DNA of 64,000 nt from Methylocella tundrae (GCF_901905185.1 NZ_CABFMQ020000073.1:37205-101204), one strand, 5' to 3'. Shown: positions 18,026 through 26,790, counted from the stretch's first letter. The notes: a model not told the origin generated them from the sequence alone. Program-made: numbers and translations.

Positions 18026-19108
18026 TCAACTCCCGGCGGAGACGCCAGCTAGCGTAGCCCGAATGGAAAGAAGCCTTTGCCGCGCCCGTTCACGGTTCAA
18101 CTCGGGGTCAATGGAGGGCCCGACCCGCATGTTATGAGATTCATTGCGTCGCTGTTTTGCGCGATGCACGAGCGCGTGGGTGAGGTTTTCATATTTGCGG
18201 GTCAATTCGTCTCGCTCCCTGCAAATGGCGGCGGCTTCGGTCTCAGCCCGCGCCGCTCTTTTCTCGACTTCGGCGAAAGCTGGACCCATGAAGGCGCATG
18301 CCAATTCGAACGTTGAGTTCACTTCATCCAGCGCACTGAGCGCCAGAGATGATTGCGGGCGATCGCGTAAAGTCAGCATCGCCTCATAGGCTTTTATCGT
18401 CCATGCAAAAACGGGAGGCAGCGAGTCTGCCGCGGCGTTTTGATGTCTAAGGTCGGGCGATAGAAAAGCATCTATGGCCGCGGCGCTTGCTTCGCCAAAA
18501 GCCGGCCATTTGATTCCCAGGAGCCCCCCTATTCTGGTAATCGCGCCCCGCCAGTCCTCGAAAAGATCATCCATCGACACGATGGCGCGCGGAAAATGGC
18601 GGCTTTCGCGTTCGGCATCAAGGACATGCCTTAACCATAGAAGCAATCCTGTTTCCAGGCTGAATCCGTCCCGTTTCGCTAGAGATTGAGCGACTTCAAG
18701 GGGCGAGCGGATGGGAATGACGACCAGAGGAGCGATTTGCATTTCCTCGAACGCCGCCACCCAAAAAGGTATGATTCGACACAGGCGCGGGTCCTTGAAG
18801 GCAAAAAGCTCCGCTTCTCCAAATTCTTCGCCGAGAAGTAATTTGGCGCGGCTTCTAAAAGCGCTCCCGCACGCTGAATGACGCCATGCTTTGTCAAAAG
18901 CACGCCAATCGCGCCAGCTGCTTCCCGCTGCCGCGAGCAACTCGTCATGAAGAACAGAAATTCTAAGCGATTCCCAATAACCTCTCTCGTTCTCGTTGTT
19001 GGAGGGCATGAGAGTGAACGGCGCGCCAAGGCCAAGCTGCACCATCGTTCCAGTTATCGCGGACGTACCGCTACGATGCATTCCGAGAACAAGGATGACC
19101 TTTCTCAT
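18026..19108 (-). CDS. Sulfotransferase family protein with C-terminal coiled coil
   Basis: The N-terminus VILVLGMHRSGTSAITG is the PAPS-binding loop. FAFKDPRLCRIIPFW and VVIPIRSPLEVAQSLAKRDG give the second conserved block with the Arg/Ser 3'-phosphate site. Residues beyond about 275 form a charged helix (EVEKRAARAETEAAAICRER) that could pair with the coiled-coil protein encoded next. I chose ATG 19108 (MRKVILVLG); an alternative TTG lies 15 bases upstream. The product is 360 residues. It is the first gene of a probable two-gene minus-strand unit with 16745-17920. Confidence 0.75.
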   Translation of the reverse strand: MRKVILVLGMHRSGTSAITGTMVQLGLGAPFTLMPSNNENERGYWESLRISVLHDELLAAAGSSWRDWRAFDKAWRHSACGSAFRSRAKLLLGEEFGEAELFAFKDPRLCRIIPFWVAAFEEMQIAPLVVIPIRSPLEVAQSLAKRDGFSLETGLLLWLRHVLDAERESRHFPRAIVSMDDLFEDWRGAITRIGGLLGIKWPAFGEASAAAIDAFLSPDLRHQNAAADSLPPVFAWTIKAYEAMLTLRDRPQSSLALSALDEVNSTFELACAFMGPAFAEVEKRAARAETEAAAICRERDELTRKYENLTHALVHRAKQRRNESHNMRVGPSIDPELNRERARQRLLSIRATLAGVSAGS

Positions 19109-19330
19109 GAGGTTTCGATCCAAGAGCTATGCGCGAAAGCGGCGAGGCGCAGGAGAAAAACAGCGCATCATCGGGTGCTGAAACATTAAATGAGCAGCAT
19201 AGCGCCGATCTAGTCAAGGTTTGCAGACATCAGATCATTCGAAAGGCAGCTTACGCGGTCTCTCGGCCGAAAATGCTGGTGACCTGCCACCGCGCATTTC
19301 CTCCACGTAGAGTTAGAGTCCGACCTGACG

Positions 19331-19421
19331 TGAGCCGCTCCCGGTTTTTAGGCCAGCCGAAACTGGAATTTCCGCCTGTTTTGGCTTATGATGCGGGGAG
19401 CGTCGATAAGCCGTTTGCCAA
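19331..19421 (-). mobile_element. 3' end fragment of an IS3-family (IS407-like) element
   Basis: Starting with TGAGCCGCTCCC and GGCCAGCC, this stretch is the reverse complement of the right end of the IS3 element at about 5534-5624, with few differences. It includes the last codons of OrfB. It breaks off after GCCAACGA, where the next element begins. Confidence 0.8.
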
Positions 19422-19439
19422 CGAGAGCGGCGCCTCATA

Positions 19440-20580
19440 CCAACGGCCCTTATGATTGACCGATGTGGGCCCATTCGCGCATGCCGATTGAGGTGATTGT
19501 TTTGGGCTGTGCGATGAGGTTTCGCCAGGCCTCACAGGCGGCGTCGATGATGGCGTCATAGCTTTCGAAGACGCGGTTCGAGAGCCAGTTCGCGCGCAGA
19601 TATTGCCAGATGTTCTCGACCGGGTTCAGCTCCGGGGATCGGGAAGGCAGGAAAATCAGCGTCATGTTCTTTGGGACGTTGAGGGCCCCCGTCGTATGCC
19701 ACCCGGCGCGATCGAGCAGCAGGACAGCGTGTGCGCCCTTGGCGACCATGCGTGAGATTTCGTCGAGATGAAGTTGCATGGCCTCTGTGTTGGCATAGGG
19801 CAGTGCGAGCGCCGCGCCGGTTCCGCGGGCCGGGCAGATCGCGCCGAAGAGCCAGGCGCTCTCGTAGCGCTGGTCGGCAGGCTGACGCGGCCGCGTTCCG
19901 CGTCTTGCCCATTGGCGGACGATCCCGTTCTTCTGGCCGATCCGGGCCTCGTCCTGGAACCAGATCTCGATGGGTTTGCCCTTCCTGACGCCGGCCAGAT
20001 GGACGTTCAGCGCGGCCGCGAAGTTTTTTTAAACGCCTCGATCGTCCGGGCGTCCTGCCCCGGGTGGCGCCGACGGGCGCTGACATGGAAGAAGCCGAGC
20101 GCCTTGAGGAGCTTGCCGACCGTACGCTCGTGATAGACGACGCCGAAGCGCTCGCCGATGACGCGTTGCAAGTCGACGCGCCGCCAGCGCACGACGCATG
20201 CACGGCCCGGTCCGGACCGGTCCAAGCTGCGCCAGTTTCGCCTGCTGCTCCGCCGAGAGGCGCGTCGGCCTGCCCTTCGACCAGTTGTCGAGATCATGGT
20301 CGTTAAACCGATGCGCCCAGTCGCGCAGCGTCTGGCGATCCATGCCGCCGATCCGCGCCGCATCTGTCCGGTTCATGCCGTCCAGGACCGCCGCCAGCGC
20401 CAATAGACGCCGGCTCTGGTTCGCGTTCTTCGCCGCCGTCGCAAGCCGCCAAAGTTCGCCAGCTGAAAAATCCGTCCGTAATTTAACCGCTGACGCCATC
20501 GCGCGAATCCTCCCCGCGCCATGCAATTATCTCAGACGCGAAAGCGGAATCCCTCACGAGCCAAATATCGAGGCCGTTGG
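19440..20580 (-). mobile_element. IS630-family insertion sequence, copy 2
   Basis: This copy has the same 1141-bp length, the same CCAACGGCC ends and a TA on each side (19438-19439, 20581-20582) as copy 1 at 1868-3008. The coordinate offset is a constant 17572. It is inserted inside a second, different IS630-type fragment whose right part continues at 20583. The encoded frames are the same as in copy 1. Confidence 0.93.
19450..20499 (-). pseudogene. IS630-family transposase, frame-disrupted (copy 2)
   Basis: It carries the same start (ATG 20499 behind GGAGG), the same net +1 disruption around 20197-20232 and the same A7 run at 20024-20030 as copy 1. The catalytic strand QDEARIG and LPSRSPELNPVENIWQ follow in the restored frame. 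Because the lesion is shared, it predates the duplication. At least one of the two copies was therefore moved by a transposase made elsewhere, or the lesion is tolerated. Confidence 0.85.
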
Positions 20581-20582
20581 TA

Positions 20583-20975
20583 TTAGGGCGTCGGATGTTC
20601 AAGTGAATCCATATCCGGCGGCTTTGAAGTAGTTTTGGCATTCGGCTGGCTCGAATAGATCGCAGATTTGGCCGATTTCGCGCCAGAGGGCGTCGATCGT
20701 CCTGACGGCGCTGGCGCGCAGACGCGCTTTTAGTTTGGAGAAGGCCATCGCGATCGGATTCAGGTCCGGACTGTAGGGCGGTAGGAACAGAATCCATGCG
20801 CCCGTGGCCCCGATGGCCTTTTCGGCAGCCGGACTTTTGTGGGCCGCCAGATTGTCCATGATCACGACATCGCCCTTTTCAAGGGTCGGCGCGAGCTGGG
20901 TCTCGACATAGGTCTCGAAGATGCGCCGGTTCATCGGAGCGTCGATGACGAAGGGCGCGGTGAGCCCATGGCAAC
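20583..20975 (-). pseudogene. C-terminal fragment of a second IS630-family transposase
   Basis: The minus strand encodes LRCHGLTAPFVIDAPMNR, then DVVIMDNLAAHKS and ILFLPPYSPDLNPIAMAFSK, the catalytic half of a different IS630 subgroup, ending at 20599. The N-terminal half is missing. At its upstream side it is joined in frame to the first residues of an IS3 OrfB (MIDRTHGLPI, start 21009). The 136-codon open frame 20599-21009 is therefore a chimera of two families. Confidence 0.8.
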
Positions 20976-21005
20976 GCAGAATCGGAAGGCCGTGCGTGCG
21001 GTCGA

Positions 21006-21320
21006 TCATCGCTTTGCGCTCAGCAAACCCGCTTTGGTGAGCGCGCCTTCCAAAAAATCATTCTCCAGCGTCAGTTCGCCGATCTTGGCGTGCAGCGCCT
21101 TCAGATCGACGATGGCCTCTTTCGCTTCGTTCCTCTCCTGGCCAAACACCCCGGCCGCGCCTTCGAGAAGCTGACCTTTCCACGTCGTGATCTGGTTCGG
21201 GTGAACGTCGAACTGCTGAGCCAGCTCGGTCGGCGTCCTGTCCCCCTTCACGGCGGCCAAAGCCACCTTCGCCTTGAAGGCCGCTGTATGATTGCGGCGC
21301 GGTCTCTTCGTCATCTTCAC
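21006..21320 (-). CDS. IS3-family transposase OrfA, intact
   Basis: The 104-residue protein (MKMTKRPRRNHTAAFKAKVA) has the IS3 HTH (TPTELAQQFDVHPNQITTWK) and a C-terminal leucine-zipper-like helix (LKALHAKIGELTLENDFLEG). It overlaps the start of the OrfB remnant by 4 bases, as in functional IS3 elements. OrfB, however, is lost after ten residues, so no transposase can be made. The left end of the element lies near 21396 (GGGGCCA). Confidence 0.85.
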   Translation of the reverse strand: MKMTKRPRRNHTAAFKAKVALAAVKGDRTPTELAQQFDVHPNQITTWKGQLLEGAAGVFGQERNEAKEAIVDLKALHAKIGELTLENDFLEGALTKAGLLSAKR

Positions 21321-21321
21321 T

Positions 21322-21355
21322 CCTGACGGCGGCGAGAATCCTCGCCGCCGTCAGG
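21322..21355. repeat. 15-bp perfect hairpin upstream of IS3 OrfA
   Basis: CCTGACGGCGGCGAG is followed by AATC and CTCGCCGCCGTCAGG, a perfect inverted repeat with a 4-base loop. It lies between the IS3 end and its OrfA start. Such stems can sequester the ribosome site in read-through transcripts. Alternatively it is part of a factor-independent terminator without a T-run. Confidence 0.75.
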
Positions 21356-21411
21356 CAGAAAATCCACTTATCTCACTGTTCAAATTTGCGGGGCCAGCTC
21401 CCTAATTGCTT

Positions 21412-21510
21412 TCTAACAATTGATATTCGAAGCAAACTCCTTTACTTCAGCCTACAACCTGACACGCGCCGCCAATTGATGAGAAAAAGAAGCGCGCGTC
21501 AATTGTTAGA
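21412..21510. repeat. 12-bp inverted repeat bracketing about 75 bp
   Basis: TCTAACAATTGA at 21412-21423 and TCAATTGTTAGA at 21499-21510 are perfect inverted copies. They lie in the leader in front of the methyltransferase at 21539, in AT-rich sequence. They could be ends of a decayed small insertion or a regulatory dyad. Confidence 0.6.
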
Positions 21511-21538
21511 GAAAAACCAAGGCTAGGGGACATCAAAA

Positions 21539-22327
21539 ATGATGGAAAGCAAGTTCGAGCGACGCTTCCCCGTTGATCAAAATGCTATCGATCTTTTTCA
21601 CGGTCACTGGGCAAGCAAAATCGAGGAGGTTCATCCCGGTCTTACCTCGGGAGCATTGCCTATGTTCAGCGCGGATCGTCGCCCGTCCATCGCCGCCCAA
21701 TATCTCGGGTTGGTCCCAGGCTCACTGCATGGCATGAACATACTTGAACTTGGGCCGCTCGAAGGTGCCCACACGTATCAATTGGCAAAACTCGGGGCCG
21801 ATCGAATTCTTTCAATCGAAGCAAACTCGGAGGCCTTCTTGAAATGCCTTATTGTCAAAGAGATTCTACGCACACCGCGTTGCCGATTTCTGCTGGGCGA
21901 TTGCTTGAAATTCCTTCAGATCAATCGTGATCGGTTTGATATGATTTTCTGCTCCGGCATTCTCTACCATATGGAGAATCCCTTCGAGCTCATCAAAGCG
22001 ATTGCTCAGCATACAGATCGCGTATTTTTATGGACGCATTATTACGATCCCGACGTGCCTTCCGGCGCAGGGCGTAAACCGAAGGTAGTCAATTGCGACG
22101 GGCTTGAGCTTATCTTATACGAACACATTTACGGTGAAACTACCAATTCTGGCCAATTCTGGGGCGGCACAATGCCCAGCGCATCGTGGCTCGAGAAAGC
22201 GGGGATTCAACGATGCTTCGAACACTTCGGATATCAATTTTCGGTCCATGAGGATAATCCGACCCAAGAGGCTGGTCCTTGGATTACGGCGACAGCATTG
22301 CGCCAGCCAACTGGTGCCCACGGCTAA
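21539..22327 (+). CDS. Class I SAM-dependent methyltransferase
   Basis: The 262-residue protein has motif I MNILELGPLEGAHTYQL around residue 66 and an acidic loop (SIEANSEAF). FDMIFCSGILYHMENPFELI follows, the hallmark of Methyltransf_23/DUF1698-like sugar or lipid methyltransferases. AAGGCTAGGGG just upstream contains a plausible ribosome site. It is followed at about 77 bases by another methyltransferase and then by the giant RgpF/WsaF protein, so the three are probably co-transcribed. O-methylation of a glycan terminus is a reasonable inference, since methylation caps chain growth in some ABC-exported O-antigens. The AT content is higher than in the flanking core genes. Confidence 0.8.
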   Translation: MMESKFERRFPVDQNAIDLFHGHWASKIEEVHPGLTSGALPMFSADRRPSIAAQYLGLVPGSLHGMNILELGPLEGAHTYQLAKLGADRILSIEANSEAFLKCLIVKEILRTPRCRFLLGDCLKFLQINRDRFDMIFCSGILYHMENPFELIKAIAQHTDRVFLWTHYYDPDVPSGAGRKPKVVNCDGLELILYEHIYGETTNSGQFWGGTMPSASWLEKAGIQRCFEHFGYQFSVHEDNPTQEAGPWITATALRQPTGAHG

Positions 22328-22404
22328 ACTCGACCTATTTTTCCTGCCTGCCCGCAAGCTCTGCTCAACTAATCCAAACCATAGCCTAATCCAGGATCCC
22401 ACTT

Positions 22405-23190
22405 ATGACGCAGCCCTCTAAGAACCCCAGGCGCGACGGTAGGTTTCACCATCATAGATCACATTTCTTATATCATGTTGATCCCTTAACCACGCGTGGT
22501 CTCGAAATCGGCGCGTTTGATTTGCCTCTCGTGGAGCCGATGGAAGGGAGATGCGATTTTGCTGATTGGAATACCGCCGAATATCTAAGGGATATAGCTA
22601 AGCCTGATACCGGCCATAATCCCGATTTCGTTGTGCCAATCAACTATAACCTTCTCCAAGGATATGATCAAGTCCCTGACGGCTACGATTGGGTCGCTGC
22701 GGCTCATGTCATAGAACACGTACCGGACATTATTGGATGGCTCAAGCAAATAACCACGAAGTTGAAGCCAGGAGGCATCCTGTTCCTAATAATTCCAGAT
22801 AAACGATATATCTTCGATATTTATAGACAGGAGAGTACTTTCACAGACGCTCTCGTGGCCCACAAATCCGCGTTCAAACATCCTTCGTTCGCGCAAGTGT
22901 TCGATCATTTTTACTATCACGCTCCGGGCCTTGTCGCCCGCGACGTCTGGATCGGTAATTCGTTGCCGGGCCCTATGCTAAACTTTGCAAACGCTTTTTC
23001 CATCGCTGAAAAGGCTGAACTTGCATATGAGGTGGATGCTCATTGCTGGGTGCTAACGCCGGACAGTTTCTCGGCGCTAACGCAGTCGCTTTGCAATAGC
23101 CAGATGATCAACCTGCAGCCCCTCGATCTCCATCCAACTGTATTTGGCGGTCTCGATTTCTCAGTCGTTTTACAAAAGCCTGCAACGTAA
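22405..23190 (+). CDS. SAM-dependent methyltransferase (Methyltransf_11/23 type)
   Basis: The 261-residue protein starts with a basic N-terminus. It has GLEIGAFDLPLVEP as motif I, DWVAAAHVIEHVPDIIGWLK as the acidic/His catalytic loop, and LKPGGILFLIIPDKRYIFD as the later strand. This arrangement is shared by many polysaccharide-cluster methyltransferases. It lacks any membrane segment. Its position between another methyltransferase and the large glycosyltransferase suggests a chain-modifying or chain-terminating role (inference). Confidence 0.8.
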   Translation: MTQPSKNPRRDGRFHHHRSHFLYHVDPLTTRGLEIGAFDLPLVEPMEGRCDFADWNTAEYLRDIAKPDTGHNPDFVVPINYNLLQGYDQVPDGYDWVAAAHVIEHVPDIIGWLKQITTKLKPGGILFLIIPDKRYIFDIYRQESTFTDALVAHKSAFKHPSFAQVFDHFYYHAPGLVARDVWIGNSLPGPMLNFANAFSIAEKAELAYEVDAHCWVLTPDSFSALTQSLCNSQMINLQPLDLHPTVFGGLDFSVVLQKPAT

Positions 23191-23290
23191 AAAATGGTCA
23201 ATGTCAAACCTGTCAAACCTTGTTTATAATGCTAGGGTTCGTCATGGATCGACCGTCGGCGGCGTCGCGCGTTTTTAAGGGAAAACACAG

Positions 23291-26038
23291 ATGATTCCTT
23301 CGATTCTTAGCGCGCATCTATCTAAAATAATTTCCCGACAAAAAGATAGAAACGAATATAGACTCATAAAACGGGAATTTGACAGAAGTTTTTATATCTC
23401 CCAATACCCCGATACAATCGGGAGCGAACTTGACCCAATCGAGCACTATCGCACGCAAGGCTGGCGCATTGGCCTAAATCCTCATGCGGGCTTCGATACC
23501 TTGTACTATAGGGGATCAAATCCGGATGTCGAACGGGCAAATCGAAATCCATTCGTGCATTTCCTACGTCACGGGCGCAAAGAAGGTCGGGTGCCTAAAG
23601 CTCCAAACTCCCGAGATCGAAATTTCGCGCTGGACTATTTGATCATCGCACCTGAGTTTGACGTAAATTACTATCTTTCACGGTATCCCGACGTAAGGAG
23701 TTCAAATATAGACCCGATTAAGCACTATATTTTCTATGGCTGGAAAGAAGGACGTAACCCGCGGTCAGATTTCAACACAGGTTATTACTGCTTTTGCAAT
23801 AGCGATTTGTCATTTAATGAGCTAAATCCATTCCGCCATTATATAGAAATAGGACGTGCTGAAGGGCGCCAATCGTGCGCCGCTGAAGATCGAGAACCGC
23901 ATTTACGCTTCATGTACACGTCAAATTTAACAACAGACTTAAACGCGGTACCGAGCCTTCGTCCATGCAATGAAAATGATTATTGTTTAGCGGTTCCGTT
24001 TGACTTTATTATGACTTCCGGTACAGTAACCCGTGTTGCGGCAGTAATTCATGTGTATTATACGGAGCTTCTTCCTGCCATCATTGGTTACATAACGAAT
24101 GTGCCGGTACCAACTGATTTGTTCATATCTACGGATACGATTGATAAAAAAGCTATTATAACTAATTATTTGCGGGAATATTTACATGGCAAAGTAGAAG
24201 TCCGCGTATTTGAAAATAGAGGTCGGGATATTGCGCCATTCATAGTTGGCTTTTCGGATGTATTTGAGCGCTACGAATATTTTATACACCTGCATACAAA
24301 GAGATCTCCACATGGGGGGGGGCCGCTAGAGGGATGGCTGGAGTATATTCTTTTAAACTTACTTGGGAGTGAGCGTATAGTTAAAAGTGTATTCAGCTTA
24401 TTTGAAAATGAAAACGTCGGAATTGTTTTCCCTCAGCATCTTTTTGCGCTACGTGGGATTCTTAATTGGGGCTACGACTTCGAGATGGCGGCCGACCTTC
24501 TACGGCGAGCCGGTTTTCACCTTGATAAGCTTCATCTTCTAGAATTTCCATCGGGGTCGATGTTTTGGGGCCGATCTGCTGCACTTCGTCCATTGTTGGA
24601 CTTAGACATAGAGTTTGCTGCGTTTCCGGATGAAGCGGGGCAGGTCGATGGAACTTTGGCACATGCTATTGAGCGTTCATTTCTGTTTTTCGCAGAAATC
24701 GCGGGTTTTCGATGGGCAAAGATTATTTCAAAGCAGATCGCTTATCCCATAAAGAATACATTGCTTGAAAGTAACACACAAGAAGATGTTTCGTCCAATC
24801 TTGCGCTGACTTATCGGCCACTACTATTAAGGCAACTGTCTGGTATTACAGCTACGGAAAAGGCCATCAAAGAGGTTCGCAGGATCATCTATTTCCCTTC
24901 TTCAAATAAGAAACCGCGATTGAACTTGTTGGTTCCTACGATAAACCCGCACCAAACCTTTGGGGGTGTTTCAACAGCGCTCAAAATGTTCGATGATCTT
25001 GAGAGGTGCTATAATACTGTTGCAGATTTTCGCATCATCGTTACTGACGCCGCAGTTGTGAGCGAGGCTGGGGTGCGCTTCAAAAAATACTCTTTTAGAG
25101 GACTATCTCCACATGACACGAACAGCGGGCATGTAATTGTCGAGGCAGTGGAACGGAGGTTCGAACCGCTGACCGTGCGGTCATCGGATATTTTCGTGGC
25201 AACGGCATGGTGGACGGCTGACCTTGCATTTGAGGCAATCGATGTTCAGAAGAAAATGTTTAAAAAGTCTAATAAACTTATCTATTTAATTCAAGATTTC
25301 GAACCTAACTTCTATGGATGGAGTTCGAATTGGATTTTGGCGGACAATACATTAAGAAGAGGCGATGAAACTGTAGCTGTAATTAATTCGTATGAGCTAT
25401 GTCAGTACCTTTTGAAAGAATATTTGTTTGATACAATTTACTATATTGGATACAAAAGAAACGGATTGATTAGGATTGACGGTATTGAAGAGAGGCAAAA
25501 AATAATCATCTTCTACGGCCGTCCACATGTAACGAGGAACTTGTTTGAAATCTTGGTCGATGGGATAAGCCTGTGGCAACAGCGAAATCCCACAATTGCG
25601 AGAGAATGGAGAATTGTCTCATTAGGGGAAGAATATTCTCCAGAGGCGCTCGCACATGTTTGTAATGTCGAAATTGGAGGCAAGCTCTCCTTAGAAGACT
25701 ACAGTACCTATTTGCGCACAGCGTCTGTTGGCATTTCTCTGATGCTGTCGCCACATCCTAGTTACCCTCCATTAGAAATGGCCGAGGCAGGCGTCGTCAC
25801 GATTACGAATTCCTGTTTCGGCAAAAATCTAAGTCAATGGGCCGACAATATTATTGCCCTGGACAAGTTAACGGATGATACGATTTCAGAGGCCATTAGC
25901 AATGCAATCATACGCGTGAAGGCAAACGCGTTCCCGCTTCAGCAGACGATGAAAGATCCAAATATGTCTGCTAATGTACACCCCAACGTTACTGAGTATA
26001 GTGCTAAGAGTCTCGGCCGGCTGCTTAAGTTGGAATGA
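23291..26038 (+). CDS. Giant glycan synthase: YPDV repeats, RgpF-like domain and WsaF-like GT4
   Basis: The 915-residue protein is built of three parts. Residues about 30-200 hold four repeats of the type FDVNYYLSRYPDV then PIKHYIFYGWKEGRNP. Residues about 215-500 match the rhamnan-synthesis protein F family (AVIHVYYTELLPAIIGYI, FENRGRDIAPF, YFIHLHTKRSPH, SGSMFWGRSAAL). Residues about 545-900 resemble the WsaF rhamnosyltransferase (LNLLVPTINPHQTFGGVS, LIYLIQDFEPNFYGWSSNW, FYGRPHVTRNLFEILV, SLMLSPHPSYPPLEMAEAG). Two different GT modules on one chain suggest it adds more than one sugar, perhaps rhamnose. Codon use is markedly AT-rich compared with the core genes, a sign of horizontal transfer. 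It has no signal peptide. Confidence 0.8.
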   Translation: MIPSILSAHLSKIISRQKDRNEYRLIKREFDRSFYISQYPDTIGSELDPIEHYRTQGWRIGLNPHAGFDTLYYRGSNPDVERANRNPFVHFLRHGRKEGRVPKAPNSRDRNFALDYLIIAPEFDVNYYLSRYPDVRSSNIDPIKHYIFYGWKEGRNPRSDFNTGYYCFCNSDLSFNELNPFRHYIEIGRAEGRQSCAAEDREPHLRFMYTSNLTTDLNAVPSLRPCNENDYCLAVPFDFIMTSGTVTRVAAVIHVYYTELLPAIIGYITNVPVPTDLFISTDTIDKKAIITNYLREYLHGKVEVRVFENRGRDIAPFIVGFSDVFERYEYFIHLHTKRSPHGGGPLEGWLEYILLNLLGSERIVKSVFSLFENENVGIVFPQHLFALRGILNWGYDFEMAADLLRRAGFHLDKLHLLEFPSGSMFWGRSAALRPLLDLDIEFAAFPDEAGQVDGTLAHAIERSFLFFAEIAGFRWAKIISKQIAYPIKNTLLESNTQEDVSSNLALTYRPLLLRQLSGITATEKAIKEVRRIIYFPSSNKKPRLNLLVPTINPHQTFGGVSTALKMFDDLERCYNTVADFRIIVTDAAVVSEAGVRFKKYSFRGLSPHDTNSGHVIVEAVERRFEPLTVRSSDIFVATAWWTADLAFEAIDVQKKMFKKSNKLIYLIQDFEPNFYGWSSNWILADNTLRRGDETVAVINSYELCQYLLKEYLFDTIYYIGYKRNGLIRIDGIEERQKIIIFYGRPHVTRNLFEILVDGISLWQQRNPTIAREWRIVSLGEEYSPEALAHVCNVEIGGKLSLEDYSTYLRTASVGISLMLSPHPSYPPLEMAEAGVVTITNSCFGKNLSQWADNIIALDKLTDDTISEAISNAIIRVKANAFPLQQTMKDPNMSANVHPNVTEYSAKSLGRLLKLE

Positions 26039-26219
26039 GATCCTTCAGATTCTCATCCCCAATTGGCGCGTGGAGCCAAGTGCCGGCGCGCCGCTACGCC
26101 ATCTTCGGCAGATTCCCCGCCAAGTCGCCTCGAATCCCGAACGGCTGGCGCATGACGTGCTGGCCGTGGTGACCTACTCCCTTAAATTTGTCCAATCTGA
26201 ACTAAAATTTTCCAATTAC

Positions 26220-26790
26220 TGAACTGCTCCCTGTTTTTAGGCCAGCTGCTGCTGGAATTTTCGCCGGTTTTGGCTCATGTCGGCAGCGATGCCGGTGAGC
26301 CATTGATCAGCGATATCGGGGGCTTGTTTCCGATCGCGCTGTGGGGCCGGACTTCGTTATAGTCCTTACGCCATTCCTCCATTTTCGAACGGGCGTCGTC
26401 AAGGCTCATGAACCAGTGTGCGTTCAGGCATTCCGCCCGAAACTTGCCATTGAACGACTCGATGAAGGCGTTGTCGGTCGGCTTGCCGGGCGCGATGTAA
26501 TGCCAGGCCACCCGGCTGTCGTTGGCCCAGCGCAGGATTGCATTCGAGGTGAGTTCGCTGCCATTGTGGCTGACCACCATCCTGGCCTTACCGTGCTCAT
26601 GGATCAACTGATCCAGGGCCCGTGCGACCCTCAGGCCAGAGAGCGAGGTATCGGCGACCAAGCCAAGGCATGTGCGGGTGCAATCGTCGACGACAGAGCG
26701 TCCGCCCAAGGGGAGAGCCCCCCGTCCGCCGATCCGACGAACGCCGATCAAGGACGGAGCATTGCTCGAGGTTCCTGCCAAAGCGAATAA
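26220..26790 (-). mobile_element. IS3-family (IS407-like) 3' fragment with OrfB C-terminus
   Basis: It starts with TGAACTGCTCCCTG and GGCCAGC, an IS407-type end. It encodes on the minus strand (26275-26781) the C-terminal part of Orf[21 protein letters not shown], then [16 protein letters not shown] to [19 protein letters not shown]. One frameshift separates the front residues. The 5' half of the element is missing. It is related to, but not identical with, the element at 3049. Confidence 0.8.

Noticed and set aside
26040..26219. Possible IS remnant after the giant glycosyltransferase
   Set aside because: Some phrases look like IS debris, but I could not assign a family or ends.
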